A DNA stretch of 11,623 nt, taken from NCBI GenBank assembly GCA_019241805.1, contig JAFAWL010000161.1, positions 1 through 11,623 on the forward strand, in the 5' to 3' direction. The notes below the pieces were generated by a model. The model made no database searches. It had not been told where the DNA came from and worked only from the letters and a program-made list of their open reading frames with translations. Shown one piece after another: positions 1 through 6,685 of this stretch (positions within the stretch are counted from its first letter, which is position 1; the number at the start of each line of letters is the position of its first letter). Both the position numbers and the translations under genes were made by a program. This stretch comes from Actinomycetota bacterium (GTDB lineage: Bacteria > Actinomycetota > Actinomycetes > Mycobacteriales > Jatrophihabitantaceae).

Positions 1-1394
1 GCCACCTTGCTCACGACCAGCACTCGCTGCTCGCCCCGACGGAACTCGTCGTAAAGCCGTTCCCGCTCCCTCGTTGTGGTCGATCCCTGGATGATCGGGG
101 CGCTGTCGAGTTCGGCCGAGACGTCGTCCAGCTGCTCGAGATACGCGCCGATGACGAGCACCTGTTCGTCCGGGTGCCGGTCGACGATCGACTTGATCAC
201 GGGCAGCTTGGTGCGTGCCGTCGCCGCGAGCTTGTAGCGGTCCTCCGGTTCGGCCGTGGCGTAGGTCATCCGTTCATGGTCGGTCAGCGTCACGCGCACC
301 TCGGTGCAGTCGGCCGGCGCGATCCACCCTTGACTCTCGATGTCCTTCCAGGGTGCGTCGTAACGCTTGGGACCGATGAGTGAGAACACGTCGCCTTCCC
401 GACCGTCCTCGCGGATCAGGGTCGCGGTGAGGCCGAGGCGACGCCGGGACTGCAGATCGGCCGTGAGCCGGAAGATCGGCGCCGGCAGCAGATGCACCTC
501 GTCGTAAACGATCAGTCCCCAGTCGCGGGAATCGAACAATTCGAGGTGGCGGTACTCGCCCTTCCGGCGTGTGGTCATCACCTGATACGTCGCGATGGTG
601 ACCGGCCGGATCTCCTTGCGCTCGCCGGAGTACTCGCCGATCTCCTCCTCGGTCAGCGAGGTGCGCGCGAGCAGCTCGCGCCGCCACTGGCGCCCGGCGA
701 CAGTGTTCGTTACCAGAATGAGCGTTGTCGCCTTCGCCTGGGCCATCGCGGCGGCCCCGACGAGCGTTTTTCCGGCACCACACGGAAGCACGACGACACC
801 CGAACCGCCGGCCCAGAACATGTCGACCGCCTGCTGTTGGTAATCGCGCAGCTCCCAACCGTCGGGTGCCAGCTCGATCGGGTGCGCTTCGCCGTCGACA
901 TACCCGGCGAGATCTTCGGCCGGCCAACCGACCTTGAGCAGCGCCTGCTTCAGCCGACCGCGCTCGGACGGATGGACGACGACGGTGTCGGTGTCGATGC
1001 GCTCACCGAGCATCGGCGCGATCTTTTTCTGACGCAGGACCTCTTCCAGCACGGCCCGATCCAGGCTGACCAGCACCAACCCGTGCGTCGGGTGCTTCAT
1101 CAACTGCAGGCGCCCGTAACGGTCCATCGTGTCGGCCACGTCAACCAGAAGCGCGTGCGGGACGGCGTAGCGCGAGTACCGGACGAGCGCGTCGACGACC
1201 TGCTCGGCGTCGTGCCCGGCCGCGCGCGCGTTCCACAGCCCCAACGGCGTCAGCCGGTAGGTGTGTACGTGTTCGGGTGAGCGCTCGAGCTCGGCGAACG
1301 GCCCGATCGCCGCTCTGGCCTCGCCGGCCAGCGGATGGTCGACTTCGAGCAGCAACGTCTTATCGGATTGGACGATCAACGGTCCGTCGGTCAC
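1..1394 (-). CDS. XPB/ERCC3-type superfamily 2 DNA helicase, C-terminus cut by window edge
   Basis: ATP-dependent 3'-5' DNA helicase of the XPB family, acting in DNA repair in the cytoplasm. The frame is open from a GTG start to the left edge (464 codons seen; the family is about 540-550 residues, so roughly 80 are missing). An actinobacterial XPB N-terminal domain covers about residues 1-170. The helicase core follows: Walker A PCGAGKT at 204-210, DEVH box at 298-301, TAT motif at 323-325, and the XPB-specific RED motif right after it (R328-E329-D330). The window ends at motif V (SKV); motif VI lies outside. The GTG start is preferred because the product then begins TDGPLIVQSDK, as remembered for the mycobacterial homologue, and GGAG lies 4 nt upstream. 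An in-frame ATG at 1430 lies inside a tandem repeat and is less likely. The gene upstream encodes a helicase-associated protein, probably a functional partner. Confidence 0.95.
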   Translation of the reverse strand, partial: MTDGPLIVQSDKTLLLEVDHPLAGEARAAIGPFAELERSPEHVHTYRLTPLGLWNARAAGHDAEQVVDALVRYSRYAVPHALLVDVADTMDRYGRLQLMKHPTHGLVLVSLDRAVLEEVLRQKKIAPMLGERIDTDTVVVHPSERGRLKQALLKVGWPAEDLAGYVDGEAHPIELAPDGWELRDYQQQAVDMFWAGGSGVVVLPCGAGKTLVGAAAMAQAKATTLILVTNTVAGRQWRRELLARTSLTEEEIGEYSGERKEIRPVTIATYQVMTTRRKGEYRHLELFDSRDWGLIVYDEVHLLPAPIFRLTADLQSRRRLGLTATLIREDGREGDVFSLIGPKRYDAPWKDIESQGWIAPADCTEVRVTLTDHERMTYATAEPEDRYKLAATARTKLPVIKSIVDRHPDEQVLVIGAYLEQLDDVSAELDSAPIIQGSTTTRERERLYDEFRRGEQRVLVVSKV

Positions 1395-1398
1395 GGAA

Positions 1399-1402
1399 CT
1401 CC
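1399..1402 (-). promoter_or_regulatory. Ribosome binding site of the XPB helicase gene
   Basis: The minus strand reads TTGGAG here, 4 nt before the GTG start at 1394. The spacing is short but usable. It supports GTG 1394 over the in-frame ATG 36 nt upstream, which has no better site. Confidence 0.5.
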
Positions 1403-1427
1403 AAACTTCTATGCGGTTCGAACACTC

Positions 1428-1478
1428 CATCGTTCCAACATCGGCATTGTTCCAACATCGGCATTGTTCCAACATCGG
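1428..1478. repeat. Three tandem 17-bp direct repeats upstream of the helicase gene
   Basis: Three head-to-tail units lie at 1428-1444, 1445-1461 and 1462-1478. Units 2 and 3 are identical (CATTGTTCCAACATCGG) and unit 1 differs at one base. Units 2 and 3 each contain the imperfect dyad TGTT-CC-AACA. The end of unit 3 (AACATCG, 1471-1477) forms an inverted repeat with CGATGTT at 1489-1495. The array fills most of the 108-bp gap between the two minus-strand helicase genes, 34 bp upstream of the XPB start. This is where a promoter or operator for that gene would sit. On the minus strand each unit carries GGAAC, which resembles an ECF-sigma -35 core, but no convincing -10 is seen. Confidence 0.85.
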
Positions 1479-1502
1479 TCGGTAACTGCGATGTTCCGCC
1501 GT

Positions 1503-3875
1503 TCAGTCCTCGACGACTCCGGCCGTCGTGATGCGATGCAGCGGGTAGGACAGCAGCCGGGCGCTGTTGGGATCGTGGCCGCGCAACACCCCGCCGGCCA
1601 AGGAGATCGGCAGGATCGTGTGCTGCGAGGCCGTCCCGTCGGAGTCGACGAAGCCCAGCCAGACCAGCCGCCCGTTGCGGATCGCGTCGCGAAGCAGCCC
1701 GAGAGTCGACGCCGAGGTCACGCCTGGAACTTGCTGGGTTAGCGGTTGCGTACGGCGGGCAATGTCGCGCATCGAGTCGCCGGCCCGGATACGGCGAACG
1801 AGTTCCGCCGCCTGCTCACCCGAGTCGATGGCCGGGCGTAGCCGCACGATCCGGCCCCCGGCACGAGACGGCGCGCGTGGCTGGTCCTGCGGCAGCGTCA
1901 GAACGCCACCGTCGGGCGCCTCGGCCGCCGGCGCGAAGCCGGCCGAGCGCAGCACCTCCAGCAGGCGCGCCACCGGCACCGGCGACACCGCCACGGTCGG
2001 CGCGAGACGCCGCAGATCCAGACCGTCAACGGTGCGCTCGGCCAGCACGCGATCGAGCAACGCCTGGTCGTCGCAGCGCAGATAGGCCGCCGCCGCCCCC
2101 GAGCGCAGCACGCCGTGGCGCCGTCCTACGTCCTCGATCAGGTAGCTGAGGGCCTGTGGGATCGGCGTACGTGACCGGGTGGCCAGCAAGGCCGAGAGCT
2201 CAGTGGCCGTGCGTCCCCGATCAAGAGCGCGCCGCACACTCGCGTCGGTGATGCGATAGACGCTGGCGCCACCGGTCGATTCCAGGTCGGCAACCAGGTC
2301 CAGTTCGTGAGCGAGTTCGGGCTCGGGCGGTCCCGGAACGACGATCGTCAGGTCGGGCTGGACGAGGATGTGGTCGACCGGCAGGGGCAAGGCGATCGCG
2401 AGCGCCGATTCGGCCGCCGTCGTCGAACCGGCCAGTAGCGCCCGGCCGTAGCCGGTGAGCCCGCCGGCCGAGGTGACCCCGATGCCGTCGGCCTCGTTAA
2501 GGATCGCGGTGACCAGTGAGCGTTGGGCGGCGGCGCGGCGCGGTGCTCGCCAGCTCAATCGGTCGAGAACGTCGGCCCGGCGCACCGGCGCACCGCCGGG
2601 TGGCAACTCCAGCAGCGACTCCAGCACCTGTCGCCGAAGGGCGGGCAACGTTCCCCTTTCGGCGTCCGGTCCGAGGACGGTGATCGGCCGATCGCGCTCA
2701 TCCCGCTCGCCGGCCAGGCTCGGCTGGCGCGTCATCGCCAGCCAGGCCGCGGCGAGCTGCACCCACCGTTGCGCCGGTTCATGACGTCGCCAGAGGTCAT
2801 AGTCCGACGTCGGCAGGAAACTCGGTTCGACGGTGTGGCTCATCGCGACCAGCCCGGCCGCGGCCGCGATCTCGATGACGAGCGCCGCGGTCGCTTCTGG
2901 CCCGTCGAGCTCGCGCGCCGTGCGGCGCAGCTCGCGAACGCCCAGGCCACCGTTTCTCAGTACGGGCGCCGGCTGGCGGCTCCACGCCTGTCCGAGTGAC
3001 TCCACCAACCGGATCAGTTCGAGCACGGCCGTGGTGCCGGACCGGTCGGCCTCGGCCGGACCGCGGTCGGTTGTCGCAACGACCGGCGCGTGTTCGGCGA
3101 CGGGACCCAGCGGACGCTCGCCCCGCAGGGCCAGGCCCAGTTCGCGGGGCAGCTCGACCGTCTGCGTGTCGACCGGGATCAAAAGTCCCCGGGCAACCAA
3201 CCGCAGCGGGGCGCTCTGTCCGTCCCCGGCGGCGTCGATCGGCTCGCGAAGCAACCCGATCGGTGGCCCTCCGGCCAACCGCCGCAGAACGTCCAACTCC
3301 TCTTCGTCGCTCGCTTCGAGCAACCGGCCGCGGGCGTCCCCGTCGGCGAGCACGTCGGCCACGGTGAAACCCGCCTGAGGCTGCGGTTGCGGCGGCAGGC
3401 CGAGATTGCGCAGTACGGGGGCGAGCACCACATCGGAGACCGCGGCCAGGAGCACATCGGCCGGGCGGCCCAGACCGGCCGGGTACATTCCCACCGCCTC
3501 GCGAACGCCGGCAACCAGGTGCAGCGTGCTCGGAGCACCCCAGACCAGGGCCAGATCGAGCAGCGGGTCGAGCAGCGGTCCGAGCTGGTCGCGGCCGAGC
3601 AAGGCGGCCGCCGCGGCAGGCTCGACCCGATCGTCGACGAGGCTGAGAACGAGCGCCTCGAGTACTCGCAGAAGACCGGCGTCCAGACCGTCGACCGCGC
3701 GCTGTACCGAGGTGCGGACCGAGACGCGGCTGGCCAGCGTGCCGAAATCGGCCGGCGCCGGAAGACCGAGATCAGGTCGCCGTCGCAGCAGCTCGATCAG
3801 TTGTTCGTCGGAGCGACCGCGCAGCCAGTCGGACAGCGATCCGGCCGGAGCCGAACGCTGGACCGGCCGAGCCAT
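1503..3875 (-). CDS. Helicase-associated protein (XPB/Ssl2-like C-terminal domain family) with WYL-like C-terminus
   Basis: A 790-residue soluble protein of the actinobacterial family annotated as helicase C-terminal or helicase-associated, resembling mycobacterial Rv0862c, which is also next to the XPB gene. No Walker A or DEAD/H motif is present, so it is not a helicase by itself. The N-terminal half is helical, with Leu/Ala-rich winged-helix-like stretches (about 12-120, 190-250, 410-480). The recognisable domain is about 500-610: DHILVQPDLTIVVPG at 501-515, LESTGGASVYR at 531-541, TPIPQALSYLIEDV at 570-583. Residues about 725-788 look like a WYL-type beta domain (AIRNGRLVWLGF, then ILPISLAGGVLRGHD and YPLHRI). 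The ATG start lies 6 nt after the upstream small gene's stop, so translation is probably coupled; no clear Shine-Dalgarno is seen. The likely role is partner or regulator of XPB in repair; its biochemical activity is unknown. Confidence 0.9.
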   Translation of the reverse strand: MARPVQRSAPAGSLSDWLRGRSDEQLIELLRRRPDLGLPAPADFGTLASRVSVRTSVQRAVDGLDAGLLRVLEALVLSLVDDRVEPAAAAALLGRDQLGPLLDPLLDLALVWGAPSTLHLVAGVREAVGMYPAGLGRPADVLLAAVSDVVLAPVLRNLGLPPQPQPQAGFTVADVLADGDARGRLLEASDEEELDVLRRLAGGPPIGLLREPIDAAGDGQSAPLRLVARGLLIPVDTQTVELPRELGLALRGERPLGPVAEHAPVVATTDRGPAEADRSGTTAVLELIRLVESLGQAWSRQPAPVLRNGGLGVRELRRTARELDGPEATAALVIEIAAAAGLVAMSHTVEPSFLPTSDYDLWRRHEPAQRWVQLAAAWLAMTRQPSLAGERDERDRPITVLGPDAERGTLPALRRQVLESLLELPPGGAPVRRADVLDRLSWRAPRRAAAQRSLVTAILNEADGIGVTSAGGLTGYGRALLAGSTTAAESALAIALPLPVDHILVQPDLTIVVPGPPEPELAHELDLVADLESTGGASVYRITDASVRRALDRGRTATELSALLATRSRTPIPQALSYLIEDVGRRHGVLRSGAAAAYLRCDDQALLDRVLAERTVDGLDLRRLAPTVAVSPVPVARLLEVLRSAGFAPAAEAPDGGVLTLPQDQPRAPSRAGGRIVRLRPAIDSGEQAAELVRRIRAGDSMRDIARRTQPLTQQVPGVTSASTLGLLRDAIRNGRLVWLGFVDSDGTASQHTILPISLAGGVLRGHDPNSARLLSYPLHRITTAGVVED

Positions 3876-3881
3876 CCGACG

Positions 3882-4079
3882 TCAGTCGCCGAGTAGGTTC
3901 GGGCGATCCGCCGGTCCGGGGTGGACGTAGCCGAGCGTCTCGATCGGCACCGGGAACTCGATGTTGCCGAAGGGCGGCATGGAACCGACGGCATCAGCGG
4001 CCAGTTCGGAGACGTGGAAGTCCTCGGCCGGGGCATTGACCCGGTAGGGCCGCGGGAGGTTGGGCGTCGAGGCCGCCAT
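3882..4079 (-). CDS. Small conserved-looking hypothetical protein, 65 residues
   Basis: I do not recognise a family. The frame extends further upstream, but the ATG at 4079 is chosen because a strong AGGAG lies 7 nt before it, and the residues upstream of it are Cys- and Arg-rich and do not look like a natural N-terminus. The 65-residue product (begins MAASTPNLPRPYRVNAPAED, ends GYVHPGPADRPNLLGD) has no cysteine, transmembrane segment or signal peptide. It is mildly acidic and rich in Pro, and is probably a small cytosolic protein. It is the first gene of the minus-strand group leading to the helicase-associated protein, whose ATG follows its stop by 6 nt. Coupling suggests a shared role or a translational leader function, but this is inference only. 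Confidence 0.7.
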   Translation of the reverse strand: MAASTPNLPRPYRVNAPAEDFHVSELAADAVGSMPPFGNIEFPVPIETLGYVHPGPADRPNLLGD

Positions 4080-4086
4080 GGTGTTG

Positions 4087-4091
4087 CTCCT
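4087..4091 (-). promoter_or_regulatory. Strong Shine-Dalgarno of the 65-residue gene
   Basis: AGGAG on the minus strand, 7 nt before the ATG at 4079. It decides the start of the small gene, because the in-frame upstream candidates have no comparable site. Confidence 0.7.
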
Positions 4092-4197
4092 GCCTGTGGT
4101 CCGCCGGTCCGGGCGGAACGTCCATTCTCGCATGACGGATGTGGCGAGGGATGCGACCGAGTGGCACGAATAGCACCGTCCGCATCCGGTATCGCCT

Positions 4198-4226
4198 GTG
4201 CCAAACACCGGCCGGGGCAGTAGCCT
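4198..4226 (+). promoter_or_regulatory. Candidate promoter of the cold-shock gene
   Basis: GTGCCA (4198-4203; 4 of 6 matches to TTGACA) is followed after exactly 17 nt by TAGCCT (4221-4226), which fits the actinobacterial -10 pattern TANNNT. A start near 4233 would give a leader of about 86 nt that opens with the hairpin at 4238-4258. The 239-bp gap 4080-4318 must also hold the promoter for the minus-strand small gene, for which I see only weak candidates. Confidence 0.35.
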
Positions 4227-4237
4227 TGCGGTGAGTG

Positions 4238-4258
4238 GGCACCGCGGCGTGCGGTGCC
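4238..4258 (+). other. Hairpin in the 5' leader of the cold-shock gene
   Basis: GGCACCGC (4238-4245) and GCGGTGCC (4251-4258) form a perfect 8-bp stem with a 5-nt loop, extendable by one G-T pair, followed by TTTGTT. It lies about 60 nt upstream of the start codon and just downstream of the candidate -10. It could stabilise the mRNA 5' end, act as a temperature-sensitive leader element, or act as an attenuator; the following T-run is too short for a good terminator. Confidence 0.55.
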
Positions 4259-4307
4259 TTTGTTCATGTACGGGTGACGATCTTCGGGCAGTGAGGCCCG
4301 GACGACG

Positions 4308-4312
4308 AGGAG
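4308..4312 (+). promoter_or_regulatory. Ribosome binding site of the cold-shock gene
   Basis: AGGAG, 6 nt before the GTG at 4319. It fixes GTG as the start codon, giving the expected cold-shock N-terminus PTGKVKWFN. Confidence 0.75.
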
Positions 4313-4318
4313 TTCGGC

Positions 4319-4702
4319 GTGCCTACCGGCAAGGTGAAGTGGTTCAACGCGGAGAAGGGCTTCGGCTTTCTCGCCGAGGACGGTGGTTCTGACGTCTTCG
4401 TGCACAGTGACGCGTTGCCCGAGGGAGTCGCCGAGCTGAAACCGGGCCAGCGCGTCGAGTTCGGCATCGTCCAGGGCCGTAAGGGCAGCCAGGCGTTGTC
4501 CGTGCGCGTTCTCGATCCGATGCCCTCAGTGGTGCGGGCGACTCGTAAGCCGCCGGAGGAGATGACTCCGATCGTCGAGGACCTGATCAAGTTGCTCGAC
4601 ACGGTCTCGAACTCGCTGCGACGCGGCCGCTACCCCGAACGCGGGGAGGCCCGCAAGGTCGCTTCGGTGCTGCGCGCGGTCGCCGACAACCTCGACGCCT
4701 GA
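4319..4702 (+). CDS. CspB-like cold-shock domain protein with C-terminal helical extension
   Basis: Single-stranded nucleic-acid binding protein, a probable RNA chaperone in the cytoplasm. Residues 1-66 are a cold-shock domain: KVKWFN at 5-10, RNP1 motif KGFGFL at 13-18, RNP2 motif VFVH at 26-29. Classical CspA proteins end near residue 67; this one continues to 127 with a linker and a charged helical tail (about 84-127, including LIKLLDTV and RGRYPERGEARKV). This two-part form matches, from memory, the 135-residue mycobacterial Rv0871/CspB, including the RYP(D/E)R segment. Start GTG 4319 is backed by AGGAG 6 nt upstream. It is transcribed alone on the plus strand, has a candidate promoter and leader hairpin, and converges on mqnD 28 bp downstream. 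Ligand and cold inducibility are not shown by the sequence. Confidence 0.95.
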   Translation: MPTGKVKWFNAEKGFGFLAEDGGSDVFVHSDALPEGVAELKPGQRVEFGIVQGRKGSQALSVRVLDPMPSVVRATRKPPEEMTPIVEDLIKLLDTVSNSLRRGRYPERGEARKVASVLRAVADNLDA

Positions 4703-4733
4703 GCGCGCTCGACGCAGCGGGTGAGCCGGCTCA
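4701..4733. terminator. Paired GC-rich palindromes between convergent stop codons
   Basis: GAGCGCGCTC (4701-4710, overlapping the cold-shock stop) and TGAGCCGGCTCA (4722-4733, ending on the mqnD stop) are perfect palindromes on either side of the 28-bp convergent gap. They could fold into hairpins in either transcript and serve as a bidirectional end signal. Neither has a T-run, so intrinsic termination is uncertain. Confidence 0.3.
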
Positions 4734-5546
4734 GTCGCGCAGACCCGGCGCCTTCGGGATGATGCCTTCGTCGTGCGCCCGGCCGAGCAGTGCTTCGGCC
4801 GCGGCGTAGCCCGCATCGCCCAGGTCGCGGGTGAACTCGTTGACGTAGAGAGCGATGTGCTGGGCCTGTACGTCCGGCGACATCTCGTCGGCGTGTTGAG
4901 CCACGTACTCGGCGGAGGCGTCCGGATGTGCCCATGCGTAGTCGACCGACGCCCGGATCGTCTCGGCCAATGCCACCGTGTCCAGCTCGCGCCGGGCGAG
5001 GATGGCGCCGAGCGGGATCGGCAGGCCGGTGTCCTGCTCCCACCAGGCACCGAGATCGACGAAGGAGCGCAGGCCGTAGGACGGATAGGTGAATCGGGCC
5101 TCGTGGATGACCAAACCTGCGTCGTAGCGACCGTCACGGACGGCCGGCATGATCTGGTTGAACGGCACGACGTCGATCGCCGCGGGACGTTGGCCGGTGG
5201 CCCATAGCCGGAAGAGCAGGTAAGCGGTCGAACGCTCGCTCGGCACGGCGACGGTGCGGCCACTGAGATCCGGCAACGCTTCTCGGGTGAGGACCAGCGG
5301 TCCGCAGCCACGTCCCAGTGCGCCGCCGCACGGCAGTAGTCGGTAGCGGTCGAGCAGCCACGGCAACGCGGCGAATGAGACCTTGGCGACGTCGTAGGCG
5401 CCGCGCTCGGTGGCCCCGTTGGTGATGTCGATGTCGGCGAACTCGACCTCGACCGGCGGACCCCCGACCAGGCCGTGGGCCCAGGCGTGAAAGACGAAGG
5501 TGTCGTTCGGACACGGCGAGTAGGCGATCTTGAGTGGGGCGCTCAT
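4731..5546 (-). CDS. mqnD: 1,4-dihydroxy-6-naphthoate synthase (futalosine pathway)
   Basis: MqnD converts cyclic dehypoxanthine futalosine to 1,4-dihydroxy-6-naphthoate, late in the futalosine route to menaquinone, in the cytoplasm. The 271-residue length is normal. The fold is of the periplasmic-binding-protein type but without a signal peptide. Diagnostic residues are SPCPNDTF at 10-17 near the N-terminus, DITNGATERGAYDVAKVS at 40-57, VPSERSTAYLLFRLW at 101-115, and LVIHE at 145-149, whose His148 corresponds to the proposed catalytic base of the family. The ATG start overlaps the mqnB stop by 4 nt (ATGA), showing translational coupling. It is the last gene of the minus-strand operon MFS-lipoprotein-mqnB-mqnD. 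The other pathway genes (mqnA, mqnC, mqnE) are not in this window. Confidence 0.95.
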   Translation of the reverse strand: MSAPLKIAYSPCPNDTFVFHAWAHGLVGGPPVEVEFADIDITNGATERGAYDVAKVSFAALPWLLDRYRLLPCGGALGRGCGPLVLTREALPDLSGRTVAVPSERSTAYLLFRLWATGQRPAAIDVVPFNQIMPAVRDGRYDAGLVIHEARFTYPSYGLRSFVDLGAWWEQDTGLPIPLGAILARRELDTVALAETIRASVDYAWAHPDASAEYVAQHADEMSPDVQAQHIALYVNEFTRDLGDAGYAAAEALLGRAHDEGIIPKAPGLRD

Positions 5547-6229
5547 GGTGCCGTCCAGCCTACGGCGGCGATGGCGGCGACCCCACGGGCCAGCCGCTCG
5601 AGCGCCTGCGGAATCTGCCAGGCCGAACGGTCTCGTGGACCGACGACGTTACTGATCGCGCGGATCTCGGCAACCTCGACTCCCGCGCGGGCGGCGGCCG
5701 CGGCGACGCCGGCACCCTCCATCGCTTCGGCCCGCGCCCGTGGGTGGCGTCGGAACAGTTCGGCGGCACGCTCGGCTGTGCCCGTCACCGTGGCGACCGT
5801 GAGGATTTCGCCCACTGCGGCGTCGCTCGCCGCGGCCAGGCGCTGGCTCAAGTCAGGATCGACGTCGTAACGGTGCCGGCCGAAGCCCAGCTCGGCCAGC
5901 GGGATGAAATCGTTCGGTGCTTGGGCGCCGAGGTCGGCCCAGACGATTCCTGATGCGACGACGAGCGCACCGGGCCCGCTCGGCGCGAATCCGCCACCGA
6001 TTCCCGCCGAGAGGACGAGGTCGACCGGCTGCGCCTGCAAGGCGTACGTCGTGCCGACGGCGGCCTCGGCCGCGCCGACACCGCCCACGACGACGTCGAT
6101 CACCCGGTTGATCCCGGAGCTGGCGACCGAGGCGTCGGCGTCACCGATGTCGTTGCCCCCGGCTGGATCGAGGGCGCGAAGGATGGCATCCCGTTCGGCC
6201 TCGACCGCGGTCACGACCAGCAGTCGCAT
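5543..6229 (-). CDS. mqnB: Futalosine hydrolase
   Basis: MqnB removes hypoxanthine from futalosine, giving dehypoxanthine futalosine for MqnC. It belongs to the nucleoside phosphorylase/hydrolase (MTA/SAH nucleosidase) superfamily and is cytosolic. The 228-residue product begins MRLLVVTAVEAERDA, the usual strand and purine-site entry. It has SAGIGGGF at 74-81, the ribose-binding EAMEG at 168-172 (Met-Glu pair 170-171), and SNVVGPRDRSAW at 193-204 with the catalytic Asp about 200. ATG 6229 is chosen over the adjacent in-frame TTG at 6232. It overlaps the upstream lipoprotein stop by one base (TGATG), and the 3' end overlaps mqnD by 4 nt. Adjacency to mqnD separates this call from a generic 5'-methylthioadenosine nucleosidase. 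No independent ribosome binding site is obvious. Confidence 0.92.
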   Translation of the reverse strand: MRLLVVTAVEAERDAILRALDPAGGNDIGDADASVASSGINRVIDVVVGGVGAAEAAVGTTYALQAQPVDLVLSAGIGGGFAPSGPGALVVASGIVWADLGAQAPNDFIPLAELGFGRHRYDVDPDLSQRLAAASDAAVGEILTVATVTGTAERAAELFRRHPRARAEAMEGAGVAAAAARAGVEVAEIRAISNVVGPRDRSAWQIPQALERLARGVAAIAAVGWTAP

Positions 6230-6675
6230 CAACGCAGCTGCACGACGACGTCCCAGATGCCGGTCGGCGTGGCTCCGGTGAAGGACTGAATCGCCAACGC
6301 GTAGGCGCCGGAGCTCGTGGGCACCGGCAACCAGACGGAGTGCTGGTTGTGTAGCACGCCGCTGCCGGCTCCCTCGATCGGCGTCTGCTTGCCGCTCGAA
6401 TCCTGCGTGTAGGCCGAGACCAGCCAGTGTCCGTCAGCCACCGAACCCGGCACATCGACCAGGATCGACGTCCCCGAACGGGCCGTGACACTGCGCGCGC
6501 TGGCGGTTGTGTGCCGGCACCTGGTGGGGTTGAAGCAGTATGTGGTCGGAGATATTCGCGTGACGGTGCGATTGGACAGGACGGTGATTTGAGGGAGGGG
6601 CTTGTCGCAGGCACTGAGCAGGCCGGCGGCGAGCAGCAGGCCGGCGCCGAGGCCGAGCAGGCGGCGGCTCGACAC
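6229..6675 (-). CDS. Secreted lipoprotein, DUF2771-like
   Basis: Small exported lipoprotein anchored to the outer face of the membrane; function unknown. From GTG 6675 the 148-residue product has a textbook lipoprotein signal: basic start MSSRR, hydrophobic LLGLGAGLLLAAG, and lipobox LLSAC with the modified Cys at 23. SRRLL also resembles a relaxed twin-arginine motif. The mature part (about 125 residues) is Ser/Thr-rich and beta-like, with two more cysteines close together (in TTYCFNPTRC) that could form a disulfide. A longer start (GTG 6726) overlaps the MFS stop as GTGA, but AGGAGG at 6686-6691 and the compact signal peptide favour 6675. The spacing of 10 nt is a little long. Position between the MFS gene and mqnB matches, from memory, Rv0875c and other actinobacterial DUF2771 proteins. 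Confidence 0.8.
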   Translation of the reverse strand: MSSRRLLGLGAGLLLAAGLLSACDKPLPQITVLSNRTVTRISPTTYCFNPTRCRHTTASARSVTARSGTSILVDVPGSVADGHWLVSAYTQDSSGKQTPIEGAGSGVLHNQHSVWLPVPTSSGAYALAIQSFTGATPTGIWDVVVQLR

Positions 6676-6685
6676 GTTCGACGGG

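Noticed and set aside
492..1280. A 262-codon plus-strand open frame across the XPB helicase gene
   Set aside because: It is antisense to a well-supported helicase frame with all its motifs, and its composition (His/Arg/Gln-rich) is typical of shadow frames in high-GC DNA.
1395..1430. ATG 1430 as helicase start
   Set aside because: It lies inside the repeat array and would add 12 residues before the family's expected TDGPLIVQSDK N-terminus.
1416..1436. SOS (LexA) box upstream of the XPB gene
   Set aside because: GTTCGAAC is a palindrome, and CGAAC is followed by GTTC, but the spacing is 8 rather than the 4 of the actinobacterial CGAAC-N4-GTTCG box.
1428..1495. CRISPR array
   Set aside because: The 17-bp units are directly adjacent with no spacers and there are no cas genes.
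1335..1742. Short plus-strand frames running through the 17-bp repeats
   Set aside because: They only reflect translation of the repeat units and of antisense helicase sequence, with no ribosome binding site or family resemblance.
3090..3896. A 268-codon plus-strand open frame inside the helicase-associated gene
   Set aside because: It is Arg/Gln-rich with no recognisable domain; the minus-strand 790-residue frame is the family match.
4101..4116. GC hairpin CCGCC-N6-GGCGG upstream of the 65-residue gene
   Set aside because: It has a 5-bp stem with a 6-nt loop, common in DNA this GC-rich, and no supporting context.
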